Source of the DNA: Labrenzia sp. OB1
GTDB taxonomy: Bacteria > Pseudomonadota > Alphaproteobacteria > Rhizobiales > Stappiaceae
Reading direction: 5' to 3'
Assembly (NCBI RefSeq): GCF_001624695.1
Contig: NZ_JSEP01000012.1
Span: 91,858 to 155,857 of the forward strand
Length of the DNA: 64,000 nt
The stretch's first letter is position 1. Each line of letters opens with the position of its first letter. The translations under genes were made by a program, and so were the position numbers. The notes under the pieces were generated by a model that made no database searches, was not told the origin of the DNA, and saw only the letters and a program-made list of their open reading frames with translations. This document shows positions 7,760 through 16,419 of the stretch, piece after piece.

Positions 7760-9106
7760 ATGTCAGCACCGGCATCTCCGGCAGCACAGAGCCAGGCTGC
7801 AACCAACAATCTCGAAGCCTTCTGGATGCCGTTCACGGCCAATCGCCAGTTCAAACAGGCGCCCCGGATGTTTGTCGCGGCCAAGGACATGCATTACACG
7901 ACCGCCGACGGCCGTCAGGTCCTCGACGGTACGGCTGGATTGTGGTGCTGCAATGCCGGTCACTCCCGCCCGAGGGTGGTAGAAGCCGTTCAGCGGCAGA
8001 TTGCCGAACTCGACTATGCGCCGGCCTTCCAGATGGGGCATCCGAAAGCCTTTGAACTGGCCGCCCGTCTGGCGGCCATGACGCCTTCACCGCTTGACCA
8101 TGTCTTTTTCACCAATTCCGGATCGGAAAGTGTCGATACCGCGCTCAAAATCGCGCTCGCCTATCAGCGCGCCATCGGCCAGGGCACGCGCACTCGGCTG
8201 ATCGGCCGCGAGCGGGGCTATCATGGAGTCGGCTTCGGCGGCATTTCGGTCGGCGGCATCGTCTCCAACCGCAAGACCTTCGGCACGATGCTCACCGGCG
8301 TCGACCACATGCGACATACTCACGATCCAGAGCGCAACGCCTTCACGCGCGGCATGCCGGAAAACGGCGCTGAATATGTCGAGGACCTGATCCGCATCAT
8401 CCAGTTGCATGACCCGTCCACGATTGCCGCGGTCATCGTTGAGCCCGTTGCCGGGTCGACCGGTGTCCTGATCCCGCCCAAGGGCTACCTGGAACGCCTG
8501 CGCGAGATCTGTACACAGCACGGCATCCTGCTGATCTTCGACGAAGTCATCACCGGTTTCGGCAGACTCGGCGCGCCTTTCGCGACGGATTTCTTCGGTG
8601 TAACCCCGGATCTGATCACCACCGCAAAAGGCCTGACGTCCGGTGTCATTCCGATGGGCGCGGTGTTCTGTTCGGCGGATATCTACAATGCGTTCATGAC
8701 CGGTCCGGACCACATGATCGAGCTGTTCCACGGTTACACCTACTCGGCGCACCCCCTGGCCTGCGCCGCCGCGCTCGCCACGCTCGACACCTATGAGGAA
8801 GAAGGGCTTCTCACCCGCGCCGCCGACCTGGCGCAATACTGGGAAGACGGACTGCATTCCCTGAAAGACTGTCCCAATGTCATCGATATCCGCAATCTGG
8901 GTCTGATTGGCGCGGTCGAGTTGTCGCCAATCGAGGGCGAACCGACCAAACGGGCCTTCTCGGCCTTCCTGAAAGCCTATGATGACGGCCTCCTGATCCG
9001 CACGACGGGCGACATCATTGCCCTGTCGCCGCCGCTGATCATATCGAAGGACCAGATTGACGAATTGTTCGGCAAGCTGCGCGATGTGCTGCACGCCATC
9101 GACTGA
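7760..9106 (+). CDS. Omega-amino acid (beta-alanine)--pyruvate aminotransferase
   Basis: This 448-residue fold-type I, class III aminotransferase probably moves the amino group of beta-alanine or 3-aminoisobutyrate to pyruvate, giving malonate semialdehyde. The PLP lysine is K290 in ITTAKGLTSG, the carboxylate-binding FDEVITGFGRLG motif is present, and FTNSGSESVDTALK is the cofactor phosphate loop. The ATG at 7760 has an excellent AAGGAGG site. First gene downstream of the RutR-type operator; it would act last in the reductive pyrimidine pathway after the two hydrolases encoded further along. Confidence 0.9.
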   Translation: MSAPASPAAQSQAATNNLEAFWMPFTANRQFKQAPRMFVAAKDMHYTTADGRQVLDGTAGLWCCNAGHSRPRVVEAVQRQIAELDYAPAFQMGHPKAFELAARLAAMTPSPLDHVFFTNSGSESVDTALKIALAYQRAIGQGTRTRLIGRERGYHGVGFGGISVGGIVSNRKTFGTMLTGVDHMRHTHDPERNAFTRGMPENGAEYVEDLIRIIQLHDPSTIAAVIVEPVAGSTGVLIPPKGYLERLREICTQHGILLIFDEVITGFGRLGAPFATDFFGVTPDLITTAKGLTSGVIPMGAVFCSADIYNAFMTGPDHMIELFHGYTYSAHPLACAAALATLDTYEEEGLLTRAADLAQYWEDGLHSLKDCPNVIDIRNLGLIGAVELSPIEGEPTKRAFSAFLKAYDDGLLIRTTGDIIALSPPLIISKDQIDELFGKLRDVLHAID

Positions 9107-9170
9107 CGGCGGACACACCGCGCATGCTTCTCACCTTCTGCGATTAACTCCTTCCAAGGGGCGAAACTTG

Positions 9171-9458
9171 ATGAGCAGACCACAGGCCACCGCCAGCCAG
9201 CTAATCGATGACGACAGGGTCAGGGTCACCCGGTTCGACTTCGCACCTGGTGCGGAGACCGGCTGGCACCGGCACTCGATGGACTACGTCATCACCGCCC
9301 TGACGGAATGTCAGATGACGCTGGAGGAACCAGATGGCGAGACGCGTACCGTTCTCGTCCCCGCCGGAACCGTGTACCGCCGGGACGAAGGCGTCGAACA
9401 CAATGTGATCAACGGCGGCGACATCCCCATGTCCTTTGTCGAAATAGAACTGAAGTAA
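9171..9458 (+). CDS. Small cupin-domain protein
   Basis: This 95-residue protein is a single cupin barrel. The first cupin motif is visible as FAPGAETGWHRHSMDYVI, with metal-ligand histidines in WHRH, and the second as VPAGTVYRRDEGVEHNVIN with a further His. It lies between the aminotransferase and the amidohydrolase of the pyrimidine cluster. The same neighbours and strand suggest co-transcription. The role is unknown; a metal-dependent step or sensing of a pathway intermediate is possible. The start at 9171 excludes an upstream frame that overlaps the aminotransferase. Confidence 0.8.
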   Translation: MSRPQATASQLIDDDRVRVTRFDFAPGAETGWHRHSMDYVITALTECQMTLEEPDGETRTVLVPAGTVYRRDEGVEHNVINGGDIPMSFVEIELK

Positions 9459-9473
9459 CAGGAGAGTTAGCGA

Positions 9474-10730
9474 ATGGCAGCTCCGGGTGAAAATCTGAGA
9501 ATCAATGCTGACCGGCTCTGGGACAGCCTGATGGAGATGGCGAAAATCGGCCCGGGCGTTGCCGGCGGCAACAACCGTCAGACGTTGACGGACGCGGATT
9601 CCGAAGGCCGCAAGCTTTTCCAGAAATGGTGTGAGGACGCAGGCCTTTCCATGGCGGTCGATACCATGGGCAACATGTTCATGACGCGCCCGGGCACCGA
9701 CCCGGACGCCCTGCCCGTCTATGTCGGTTCTCATCTCGACACGCAGCCGACTGGCGGCAAATATGACGGCGTTCTCGGTGTTCTCGGCGGACTGGAGATG
9801 GTCCGTACGATGAACGATCTCGGCATCAAGACCAGACACCCGATCGTGGTCACCAACTGGACTAACGAGGAAGGCACACGTTTTGCGCCGGCCATGCTGG
9901 CTTCAGGCGTCTTTGCCGGTGTCCATACCCAGGACTGGGCCTATGCAAAGGAAGATGCCGAAGGCAAGACATTCGGCGAGGAACTGAAGCGCATCGGCTG
10001 GGTCGGCGACGAGGAAGTTGGCGCCCGCAAGGACAAGATGCACGCCATGTTCGAACTCCACATCGAACAGGGGCCCATTCTGGAAGCCGAAGGCAAGGAA
10101 ATCGGAGTCGTGACTCACGGTCAGGGCCTGTCCTGGACGCAGGTGACGGTAACCGGCAAGGACAGCCACACCGGCTCAACGCCGATGCCGATGCGCAAGA
10201 ATGCCGGCCTTGCCATGGCCCGCATTCTGGAACTTGTCGACGAAATCGCCTGGTCGCATGCCCCGCATGCCGTGGGCGCTGCCGGTCACATCGACGTCTT
10301 TCCGAATTCGCGCAACGTCATACCCGGCAAGACCGTCTTCACCATCGACTTCCGCTCCCCCGACATCACCGTGATCAAGGACATGGAAGACAGGCTGAAG
10401 GCCGGTGGCAAGAAGATCTGCGACGACATGGGGCTTGAAGTCGAATTCGAAAAGGTCGGCGGTTTCGACCCGGTGGAATTCGACAAGACTTGCGTCGAAG
10501 CGGTTCGAAATGCAGCAGAACGCCTCGGATATTCCCACAGGGATCTCATTTCCGGCGCCGGCCACGATGCCTGCTGGGTCAACAAGGTCGCCCCCACGGC
10601 GATGATCATGTGCCCCTGCGTCGATGGTCTGTCACACAACGAAGCCGAAGAGATTTCCAGGGACTGGGCCAAGGCGGGCGCGGACGTGTTGTTCCATGCG
10701 GTGGTCGAGACGGCGGTGATCGTGGAATGA
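9474..10730 (+). CDS. pydC: N-carbamoyl-beta-alanine amidohydrolase (beta-ureidopropionase type, M20 family)
   Basis: This 418-residue zinc hydrolase belongs to the M20-like N-carbamoyl amino acid amidohydrolase/allantoate amidohydrolase family. It should hydrolyse N-carbamoyl-beta-alanine to beta-alanine, CO2 and ammonia. Visible metal-site residues are H87 in VGSHLDTQ, D98 in GGKYDGV, and E132/E133 in TNEEGTRF; the dimerisation domain includes GKDSHTGSTPMP. The start has AGGAG 9 bases upstream. Its position next to dihydropyrimidinase favours the beta-ureido substrate over allantoate. Confidence 0.88.
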   Translation: MAAPGENLRINADRLWDSLMEMAKIGPGVAGGNNRQTLTDADSEGRKLFQKWCEDAGLSMAVDTMGNMFMTRPGTDPDALPVYVGSHLDTQPTGGKYDGVLGVLGGLEMVRTMNDLGIKTRHPIVVTNWTNEEGTRFAPAMLASGVFAGVHTQDWAYAKEDAEGKTFGEELKRIGWVGDEEVGARKDKMHAMFELHIEQGPILEAEGKEIGVVTHGQGLSWTQVTVTGKDSHTGSTPMPMRKNAGLAMARILELVDEIAWSHAPHAVGAAGHIDVFPNSRNVIPGKTVFTIDFRSPDITVIKDMEDRLKAGGKKICDDMGLEVEFEKVGGFDPVEFDKTCVEAVRNAAERLGYSHRDLISGAGHDACWVNKVAPTAMIMCPCVDGLSHNEAEEISRDWAKAGADVLFHAVVETAVIVE

Positions 10731-10748
10731 GGAATCTCGTATGAACCG

Positions 10749-10811
10749 GTCCCGGCTCAAGGCCGGGACGGCGAAACAAAAAACGGTGCCGTCCCGGACT
10801 TGATTCGGGAC
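10749..10811. repeat. Paired REP/BIME-like inverted palindromes
   Basis: GTCCCGGCTCAAG followed by GCCGGGAC (10749-10769) forms a perfect 8-bp hairpin. A second hairpin at 10791-10811 begins GTCCCG and ends CGGGAC. The reverse complement of the second matches the first at 18 of 21 positions, so they are two inverted copies of one palindromic unit. The spacer ends CCGGGACGGC (10764-10773) and GCCGTCCCGG (10788-10797) also pair perfectly. This resembles a REP doublet, lying between amidohydrolase and dihydropyrimidinase genes. No other copy was noticed in the window. Confidence 0.7.
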
Positions 10812-10851
10812 CTGACCCGGAGCAGACATACAAACAACGAGGGAAACAGCA

Positions 10852-12309
10852 ATGGCGAGCAAAGTGATCAAGGGCGGCACGGTTGTAACCGCTGACCTTT
10901 CCTATGAAGCCGATGTGAAGATCGAGGGCGGCAGGATTGTCGAAATCGGCCCGAACCTTTCCGGTGACGAGACTCTGGACGCGGCCGGTTGTTTTGTGAT
11001 GCCCGGCGGCATCGATCCGCACACCCATCTGGAAATGCCCTTCATGGGCACTTTCTCCTCAGACAACTTCGATTCAGGTACACGGGCGGCGCTTGCCGGC
11101 GGCACGACAATGGTGGTCGATTTTGCTCTGCCTTCTCCCGGTCAGTCCCTCCTCGAAGCCCTGCAGATGTGGGACAACAAGTCCTCCATGGCGCATTGCG
11201 ACTACTCCTTCCACATGGCGATCACCTGGTGGGGCGAGCAGGTCTTCAACGACATGCAGACCGTGGTTCAGGAACGCGGCATCAACACCTTCAAGCACTT
11301 CATGGCCTACAAGGGCGCCTTGATGGTCAATGACGACGAGATGTTCGCCTCCTTCTCGCGCTGTGCGGAACTCGGAGCCCTGCCGCTGGTGCATGCGGAA
11401 AATGGCGATGTCGTCGCGACCCTGCAGCAGAAACTGCTGGCGGAAGGCAATAACGGGCCGGAGGCGCATGCCTATTCCCGCCCGCCCGAAGTGGAAGGTG
11501 AAGCCACCAACCGGGCCATCATGATCGCCGATATGGCCGGCGTTCCGGTCTATATCGTGCACACCTCTTCCGAACAGGCCCACGAAGCCATCCGCCGGGC
11601 CCGCCAGAACGGCATCCGCGCCTATGGAGAGCCGCTGATCCAGCATCTGACGCTCGACGACAGCGAATACAGGAACGCCGACTGGGATCATGCCGCACGC
11701 CGGGTGATGTCGCCGCCGTTCCGCGACAAGAAACACCAGGACAGCCTCTGGGCCGGTCTTGCCTCCGGCTCGCTGCAGGTGGTCGCGACCGATCACTGCG
11801 CCTTCTCCACCGACCAGAAACGCACCGGCGTCGGCGATTTCACCAAGATCCCCAATGGCACCGGCGGGCTCGAAGACCGCATGCCGATGCTGTGGACCTA
11901 TGGTGTCGGCACCGGCCGCCTGACGCCGAACGAGTTCGTTGCCGTCACCTCGACCAATATTGCCAAGATCCTCAACGTTTATCCGAAAAAGGGTGCCATT
12001 CTGGTCGGAGCAGATGCGGATCTGGTGGTCTGGGATCCGGAAAAGGAAAAGACCATCTCCGCCTCCAGCCAGCAGTCAGCCATCGACTACAACGTCTTCG
12101 AAGGCAAGAAGGTCAAGGGCCTGCCGCGCTACACGCTCACCCGTGGACGCGTTGCCGTGGAAGACGGAACGGTCAACCCTCAACAGGGTCATGGCGAATT
12201 CGTTTCCCGCAAGCCTTTCCAGGCTGTCAACAAGGCGCTCAGCACCTGGAAGGAACTGACCGCACCGCGAAAGGTGGAACGCAGCGGTATTCCCGCCAGC
12301 GGCGTATAG
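10852..12309 (+). CDS. hydA: Dihydropyrimidinase
   Basis: This 485-residue enzyme of the cyclic amidohydrolase family opens dihydrouracil or dihydrothymine to the N-carbamoyl beta-amino acid. Binuclear zinc ligands are visible: H57 and H59 in DPHTHLE, the lysine to be carboxylated K154 in FMAYKG, H181 in LVHAEN, H237 in YIVHTSS, and D314 in VATDHCAF. Length is normal for the family. It has GAGGGAAA upstream of the ATG. The product is the substrate of the amidohydrolase encoded just upstream. Confidence 0.93.
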   Translation: MASKVIKGGTVVTADLSYEADVKIEGGRIVEIGPNLSGDETLDAAGCFVMPGGIDPHTHLEMPFMGTFSSDNFDSGTRAALAGGTTMVVDFALPSPGQSLLEALQMWDNKSSMAHCDYSFHMAITWWGEQVFNDMQTVVQERGINTFKHFMAYKGALMVNDDEMFASFSRCAELGALPLVHAENGDVVATLQQKLLAEGNNGPEAHAYSRPPEVEGEATNRAIMIADMAGVPVYIVHTSSEQAHEAIRRARQNGIRAYGEPLIQHLTLDDSEYRNADWDHAARRVMSPPFRDKKHQDSLWAGLASGSLQVVATDHCAFSTDQKRTGVGDFTKIPNGTGGLEDRMPMLWTYGVGTGRLTPNEFVAVTSTNIAKILNVYPKKGAILVGADADLVVWDPEKEKTISASSQQSAIDYNVFEGKKVKGLPRYTLTRGRVAVEDGTVNPQQGHGEFVSRKPFQAVNKALSTWKELTAPRKVERSGIPASGV

Positions 12310-12439
12310 GAACAGGCTCTCCCCATATCGGGGAGGCCCGTGTCTTCGAACCTGACCTCTCGATCTGAACCGCGCCGTGGCATACAAATCTGAGTATGTT
12401 CGGCGCAGAAGAACAACATTCGACTTGCCCAGGAAACAC

Positions 12440-13279
12440 ATGACCGCACTTGCCGGCGCAAAGGACACCGAGATGGTGGATAACCACAAGAGCGCAAGCC
12501 CGGACCGGGTAATCGATATTGAGAAACTGTCCCTCACCTTTGAGACCGGTGACGGTCCGGTGCATGCTCTTTCCGATATCGACCTGAAGATCGAGCAGGG
12601 AGATTTTGTCTCCTTCATCGGCCCCTCGGGCTGCGGCAAGACCACGCTGCTCAGGGTCATCGCCGATCTGGAACAACCCACTGCGGGGTCGATCACCGTC
12701 AACGGCGTCTCCCCGGAAGAAGCCCGGCTCAATCGCGCTTATGGATATGTCTTTCAGGCCGCCGCGCTTTACTCTTGGAGGACCATTGCCAAGAATGTGG
12801 CTCTGCCACTGGAAATAATGGGACTTTCAAGATCCGAGCGGCAGGAGCGCATCGCCAGAAACCTGGAACTGGTGAACCTTACCGGCTTTGAAAAGAAATA
12901 TCCCTGGCAGCTTTCCGGCGGCATGCAGCAGCGTGCCTCAATCGCCCGGGCCCTGGCCGTCGAGCCCGATCTCCTGTTGATGGACGAGCCCTTCGGTGCG
13001 CTCGACGAAATCGTCCGCGATCACCTCAACGAACAACTTCTCCAGCTCTGGGCGAAGACCAGCAAGACCGTCGCCTTCGTCACCCACTCCATTCCCGAAG
13101 CGGTGTTCCTTTCCACCAAGATCGTCGTCCTGTGCCCACGGCCAGGCCGGATCTATGACGTCATCGAAAGCGACCTGCCGCGCGAGCGCACGCTCGACAT
13201 CCGCGAAAGCCCGGAGTTTCTCAAGATCGCCCACCGCGTGCGGGAAGGGTTGAAAGCGGGGCATTCCTATGAGGATTGA
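12440..13279 (+). CDS. ABC transporter ATP-binding protein (TauB/SsuB-like)
   Basis: This 279-residue nucleotide-binding subunit has Walker A GPSGCGKTTLL, the signature LSGGMQQRASIARAL, Walker B LLLMDEPFGALDE, and an H-loop FVTHSIPEAV. It belongs to the nitrate/sulfonate/taurine subfamily that also imports thiamine-type and pyrimidine-like precursors. The ATG at 12440 has AGGAAAC upstream; an in-frame ATG at 12473 is an alternative. It is followed by two permease genes, and no substrate-binding protein gene is found beside them. Confidence 0.9.
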   Translation: MTALAGAKDTEMVDNHKSASPDRVIDIEKLSLTFETGDGPVHALSDIDLKIEQGDFVSFIGPSGCGKTTLLRVIADLEQPTAGSITVNGVSPEEARLNRAYGYVFQAAALYSWRTIAKNVALPLEIMGLSRSERQERIARNLELVNLTGFEKKYPWQLSGGMQQRASIARALAVEPDLLLMDEPFGALDEIVRDHLNEQLLQLWAKTSKTVAFVTHSIPEAVFLSTKIVVLCPRPGRIYDVIESDLPRERTLDIRESPEFLKIAHRVREGLKAGHSYED

Positions 13280-13408
13280 ACGTCTTCAGCCCTGCCATTC
13301 GCGGCCAAACCCCGCTTCCTGTGTTGAACCAGAGACTGGCGACTTCGGGACTTCCCGCGGAATGGGGCTCGCGATCAAACAATGGGATGATCAGGGATAC
13401 ATGGACGC

Positions 13409-14332
13409 ATGACCTCGACCGCCCTCACCCCAAGCCGCAGTCTGAACCCTTTTACCGGTCTCCTGTCCGGAACGACCGGACCGGTGATCGTCGTCGTTAT
13501 CGCCATCATCGGCGCCTGGTATATTGGCGCTGTTGCGCTCAACACGCCGTTTCAGCTCGATACATATGAACGCGCAGACCGGACCAATGTCCCTTTCAGT
13601 GAACTTGTGTCCGATACGCTCGCGCAGGAACGGCCTGTGCTGCCCGCGCCGCATCAGATCGCCATTGAAATCTGGCAAACGACCGCCGAGAAGAAAATCA
13701 CCTCGAAACGCTCGCTGATATATCATTCGGGCATCACCTTATCTTCCACCTTGCTGGGTTTTCTCATCGGCACGACGCTCGGAATTCTTCTTGCCATCGG
13801 CATAATCCATTCACGTGTGCTGGAAAAATCCCTGATGCCGTGGATCATCGCGTCGCAGACAATTCCGATCCTGGCCATTGCACCGATGATCATCGTTGTC
13901 CTCAATGCCGTCGGCATATCCGGTCTGTTGCCCAAGGCGATGATCTCGACCTACCTGTCCTTCTTCCCTGTCGCGGTTGGAATGGTGAAGGGCCTGCGCT
14001 CGCCGGAAGTGATTGACATGGACCTGATGCACACCTATTCGGCGACCCGCGTTCAGACGCTCTGGAAACTGCGCCTGCCCTATGCCGTGCCGTTTCTGTT
14101 CACCTCCATGAAGATCGGCATGGCGGCTTCCCTGGTGGGAGCCATTGTCGGCGAATTGCCGACGGGAGCCGTTGCCGGGCTCGGGGCACGCCTTCTGTCG
14201 GGATCGTATTACGGCCAGACACTTCAAATCTGGTCCGCCCTGATCATGGCCGCGTTTCTGGCAGGCTCTCTGGTCGCGTTGATCGGACTGGTTGAAAAAC
14301 TTGCGTTGAAACGCATGGGGATGACGCGATGA
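13409..14332 (+). CDS. ABC transporter permease (first subunit)
   Basis: This 307-residue inner-membrane permease belongs to the SsuC/TauC-type family. Hydrophobic segments include VIVVVIAIIGAWYIG near residue 30. The cytoplasmic EAA loop is DLMHTYSATRVQTLWKLRLP around residues 207-226. A roughly 100-residue insert separates the first membrane segment from the core. It shares a 4-base ATGA overlap with the next permease. Likely imports pyrimidines or their degradation intermediates, judging only from gene context. Confidence 0.87.
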   Translation: MTSTALTPSRSLNPFTGLLSGTTGPVIVVVIAIIGAWYIGAVALNTPFQLDTYERADRTNVPFSELVSDTLAQERPVLPAPHQIAIEIWQTTAEKKITSKRSLIYHSGITLSSTLLGFLIGTTLGILLAIGIIHSRVLEKSLMPWIIASQTIPILAIAPMIIVVLNAVGISGLLPKAMISTYLSFFPVAVGMVKGLRSPEVIDMDLMHTYSATRVQTLWKLRLPYAVPFLFTSMKIGMAASLVGAIVGELPTGAVAGLGARLLSGSYYGQTLQIWSALIMAAFLAGSLVALIGLVEKLALKRMGMTR

Positions 14333-15474
14333 GCACCCGAACCCTTTCCAAAAGCCGGCTGGATATATCCGCCCTGCTTGCCTGGCTCATCGTCGCGCTG
14401 GTAGTCGTCGGGCTGTTCAGCACGATTTTCAACCCTGATATAGGTGTGATGGACGTTCCACGTCTTGCGCTTTGCCTGGTCATCCTGGCCATCGCCGCCG
14501 TCCGCTATGAACTCGGTTTCATGCGCAATCGTTTCGGAGATGTCATGCTCGGGCTGGTCACAGCCTTTGCAACCTGGCTGCTCATCGACACGGGATCAAA
14601 CCATCCTGGAGACGCCGCACTCGGCTACTGGGCGCTGACAGCCGCTGCATGGGCTTCTGCATGGTTGTTCGTGGAACGTCTCGCCTCCTGGCAGATTGCG
14701 TCCAGAACCGCCGCAAGGTTCACCAATCTGGCCATCCCCACCCTTTTCGGCATCACCCTTCTGGTCCTTTGGCAGATCATCGTCACCGGAGCCGGTGTTC
14801 CAAAGGTTCTGCTGCCCGCGCCGACCGAAATCTGGCTGCGCCTGCTGAACTCCGTGCCTATACTGTGGGCAGATTTCCAGCAGACGTTCCTGAAGGCGGT
14901 TCTCGCAGGTTATGCCATCGGCTGCGGCTCGGCGTTCCTGACCGCCGTTCTCGTCGATCGGGTGCCGTTCCTGCGCCGTGGCCTGTTGCCCATCGGCAAT
15001 CTGGTCTCTGCATTGCCGATCATCGGCGTTGCCCCGATCATGGTCATGTGGTTCGGCTTTGATTGGCCATCAAAGGCCGCTGTCGTCATCATCATGACCT
15101 TCTTCCCGATGCTGGTGAACACGGTCGCCGGTCTGTCCGCATCGGACCCGATGCAACGCGACCTGATGCGAACTTATGCTTCCGGGTACTGGCAGACGCT
15201 GATCAAGATGCGCCTGCCGATGGCCATGCCCTTCATTTTCAACGCCCTGAAGATCAACTCCACCCTTGCCATGATCGGCGCAATCGTGGCCGAATTCTTC
15301 GGCACGCCGACCGTCGGCATGGGCTTTCGCATATCAACTGAAGTCGGCCGCATGAATGTCGACATGGTCTGGGCGGAAATTGCCGTCGCCGCTCTGGCAG
15401 GGTCGCTCTTCTACGGCCTTATCGCACTCATTGAACGCGCCGTGACCTTCTGGCACCCGTCGGTCAGGGGATAA
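14329..15474 (+). CDS. ABC transporter permease (second subunit)
   Basis: This 381-residue permease is a paralog of the preceding subunit, with its own EAA loop DLMRTYASGYWQTLIKMRLP. It carries extra N-terminal hydrophobic segments (LLAWLIVALVVVGLFS and further helices), making it longer than typical family members. Its ATG overlaps the upstream stop, indicating coupled translation and a heterodimeric membrane domain. The cluster ends here: the next gene, mazG, is unrelated, and no binding-protein gene follows. Confidence 0.87.
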   Translation: MSTRTLSKSRLDISALLAWLIVALVVVGLFSTIFNPDIGVMDVPRLALCLVILAIAAVRYELGFMRNRFGDVMLGLVTAFATWLLIDTGSNHPGDAALGYWALTAAAWASAWLFVERLASWQIASRTAARFTNLAIPTLFGITLLVLWQIIVTGAGVPKVLLPAPTEIWLRLLNSVPILWADFQQTFLKAVLAGYAIGCGSAFLTAVLVDRVPFLRRGLLPIGNLVSALPIIGVAPIMVMWFGFDWPSKAAVVIIMTFFPMLVNTVAGLSASDPMQRDLMRTYASGYWQTLIKMRLPMAMPFIFNALKINSTLAMIGAIVAEFFGTPTVGMGFRISTEVGRMNVDMVWAEIAVAALAGSLFYGLIALIERAVTFWHPSVRG

Positions 15475-15547
15475 CTCTCTCCGCTTGCCATGACCGAACC
15501 CTATCGAGTACCCGTGTAGCGCCAGCAAAAACATCCAAGGCCTGTCC

Positions 15548-16369
15548 ATGCCCCCCAGTCGCGACATTTCCCGCCTCATCGAGATCATGGCGGCGCTCAG
15601 AACGCCCGTGACCGGCTGCCCCTGGGATCTGGAGCAAACCTTTGCGACGATTGCGCCCTATACGCTTGAAGAAGCCTACGAAGTGGCCGATGCAATCGCC
15701 AAGAACGATCTTCTGGAACTGCGCGAGGAGCTCGGCGACCTGCTGCTCCAGGTGGTCTATCACGCCCGAATGGCGCAGGAAGAAGAGCAATTCGATTTCG
15801 GCGATGTGGTTGAGGGAATTACAAAAAAGATGATCCGGCGGCATCCGCATGTCTTCGGCGATGAAAACGGCGACAAGCCGGACCTGGTCAAGGGGATCTG
15901 GGAGCGCATCAAGGCGGAAGAGCGTACCGAGAAGCGGGCCGAGCGGGAAACGCTGGGCCTGGCCGAACCGGAAAAAGGCTTTCTTGACGACGTCCCGACC
16001 GCCTTCCCGGCCCTTCAGGAGGCAGACAAGCTGCAGAGGCGCGCCTCAAGGGTCGGCTTCGACTGGAACGACGCCCGCCTGGTTCTCGAAAAGATCCGCG
16101 AGGAAACTCACGAGCTTGACGAAGAGCTTGCCAAGGGTGACCCGGACAAGGACCGCATCACCGACGAACTCGGCGACACTCTCTTCGCTCTTGCCAATCT
16201 CGCCCGGCACCTGGACATTGATCCGGAAGAAGCCCTGCGACGGACAAACCGCAAGTTCCGCAAGCGCTTCGCCGCCATCGAAGACCATGCCGCGAAATCG
16301 GACACGACGCTGGAAGCGATGACGCTGGACGAGATGGAGGCCGCGTGGCAGGAAGCCAAGGGAAAGTAG
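15548..16369 (+). CDS. mazG: Nucleoside triphosphate pyrophosphohydrolase MazG
   Basis: This 273-residue housecleaning enzyme hydrolyses (d)NTPs to NMP and pyrophosphate. Two MazG-type helical domains are visible. The N-terminal one has GCPWDLEQT, EEAYEVADAI and EELGDLLLQVVYHA, with acidic magnesium ligands. The C-terminal one has EETHELDEELAKG and DELGDTLFALANLARHL. Length matches E. coli-like MazG. It converges on hflX and is next to the hflX/hfq region, as in many Hyphomicrobiales. Confidence 0.93.
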   Translation: MPPSRDISRLIEIMAALRTPVTGCPWDLEQTFATIAPYTLEEAYEVADAIAKNDLLELREELGDLLLQVVYHARMAQEEEQFDFGDVVEGITKKMIRRHPHVFGDENGDKPDLVKGIWERIKAEERTEKRAERETLGLAEPEKGFLDDVPTAFPALQEADKLQRRASRVGFDWNDARLVLEKIREETHELDEELAKGDPDKDRITDELGDTLFALANLARHLDIDPEEALRRTNRKFRKRFAAIEDHAAKSDTTLEAMTLDEMEAAWQEAKGK

Positions 16370-16419
16370 GCTTCTGGATCAATTCCCGGAGATTTGCAGT
16401 ATACTGAACGCAAGGATGC

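Noticed and set aside
8087..9118. A 343-codon reverse frame
   Set aside because: It is antisense to the omega-amino acid aminotransferase, which has all its PLP-binding motifs and a strong ribosome site.
12319..12335. Hairpin CTCCCC/GGGGAG as a terminator after dihydropyrimidinase
   Set aside because: There is no T-tract, and the downstream ABC genes are likely in the same transcript.
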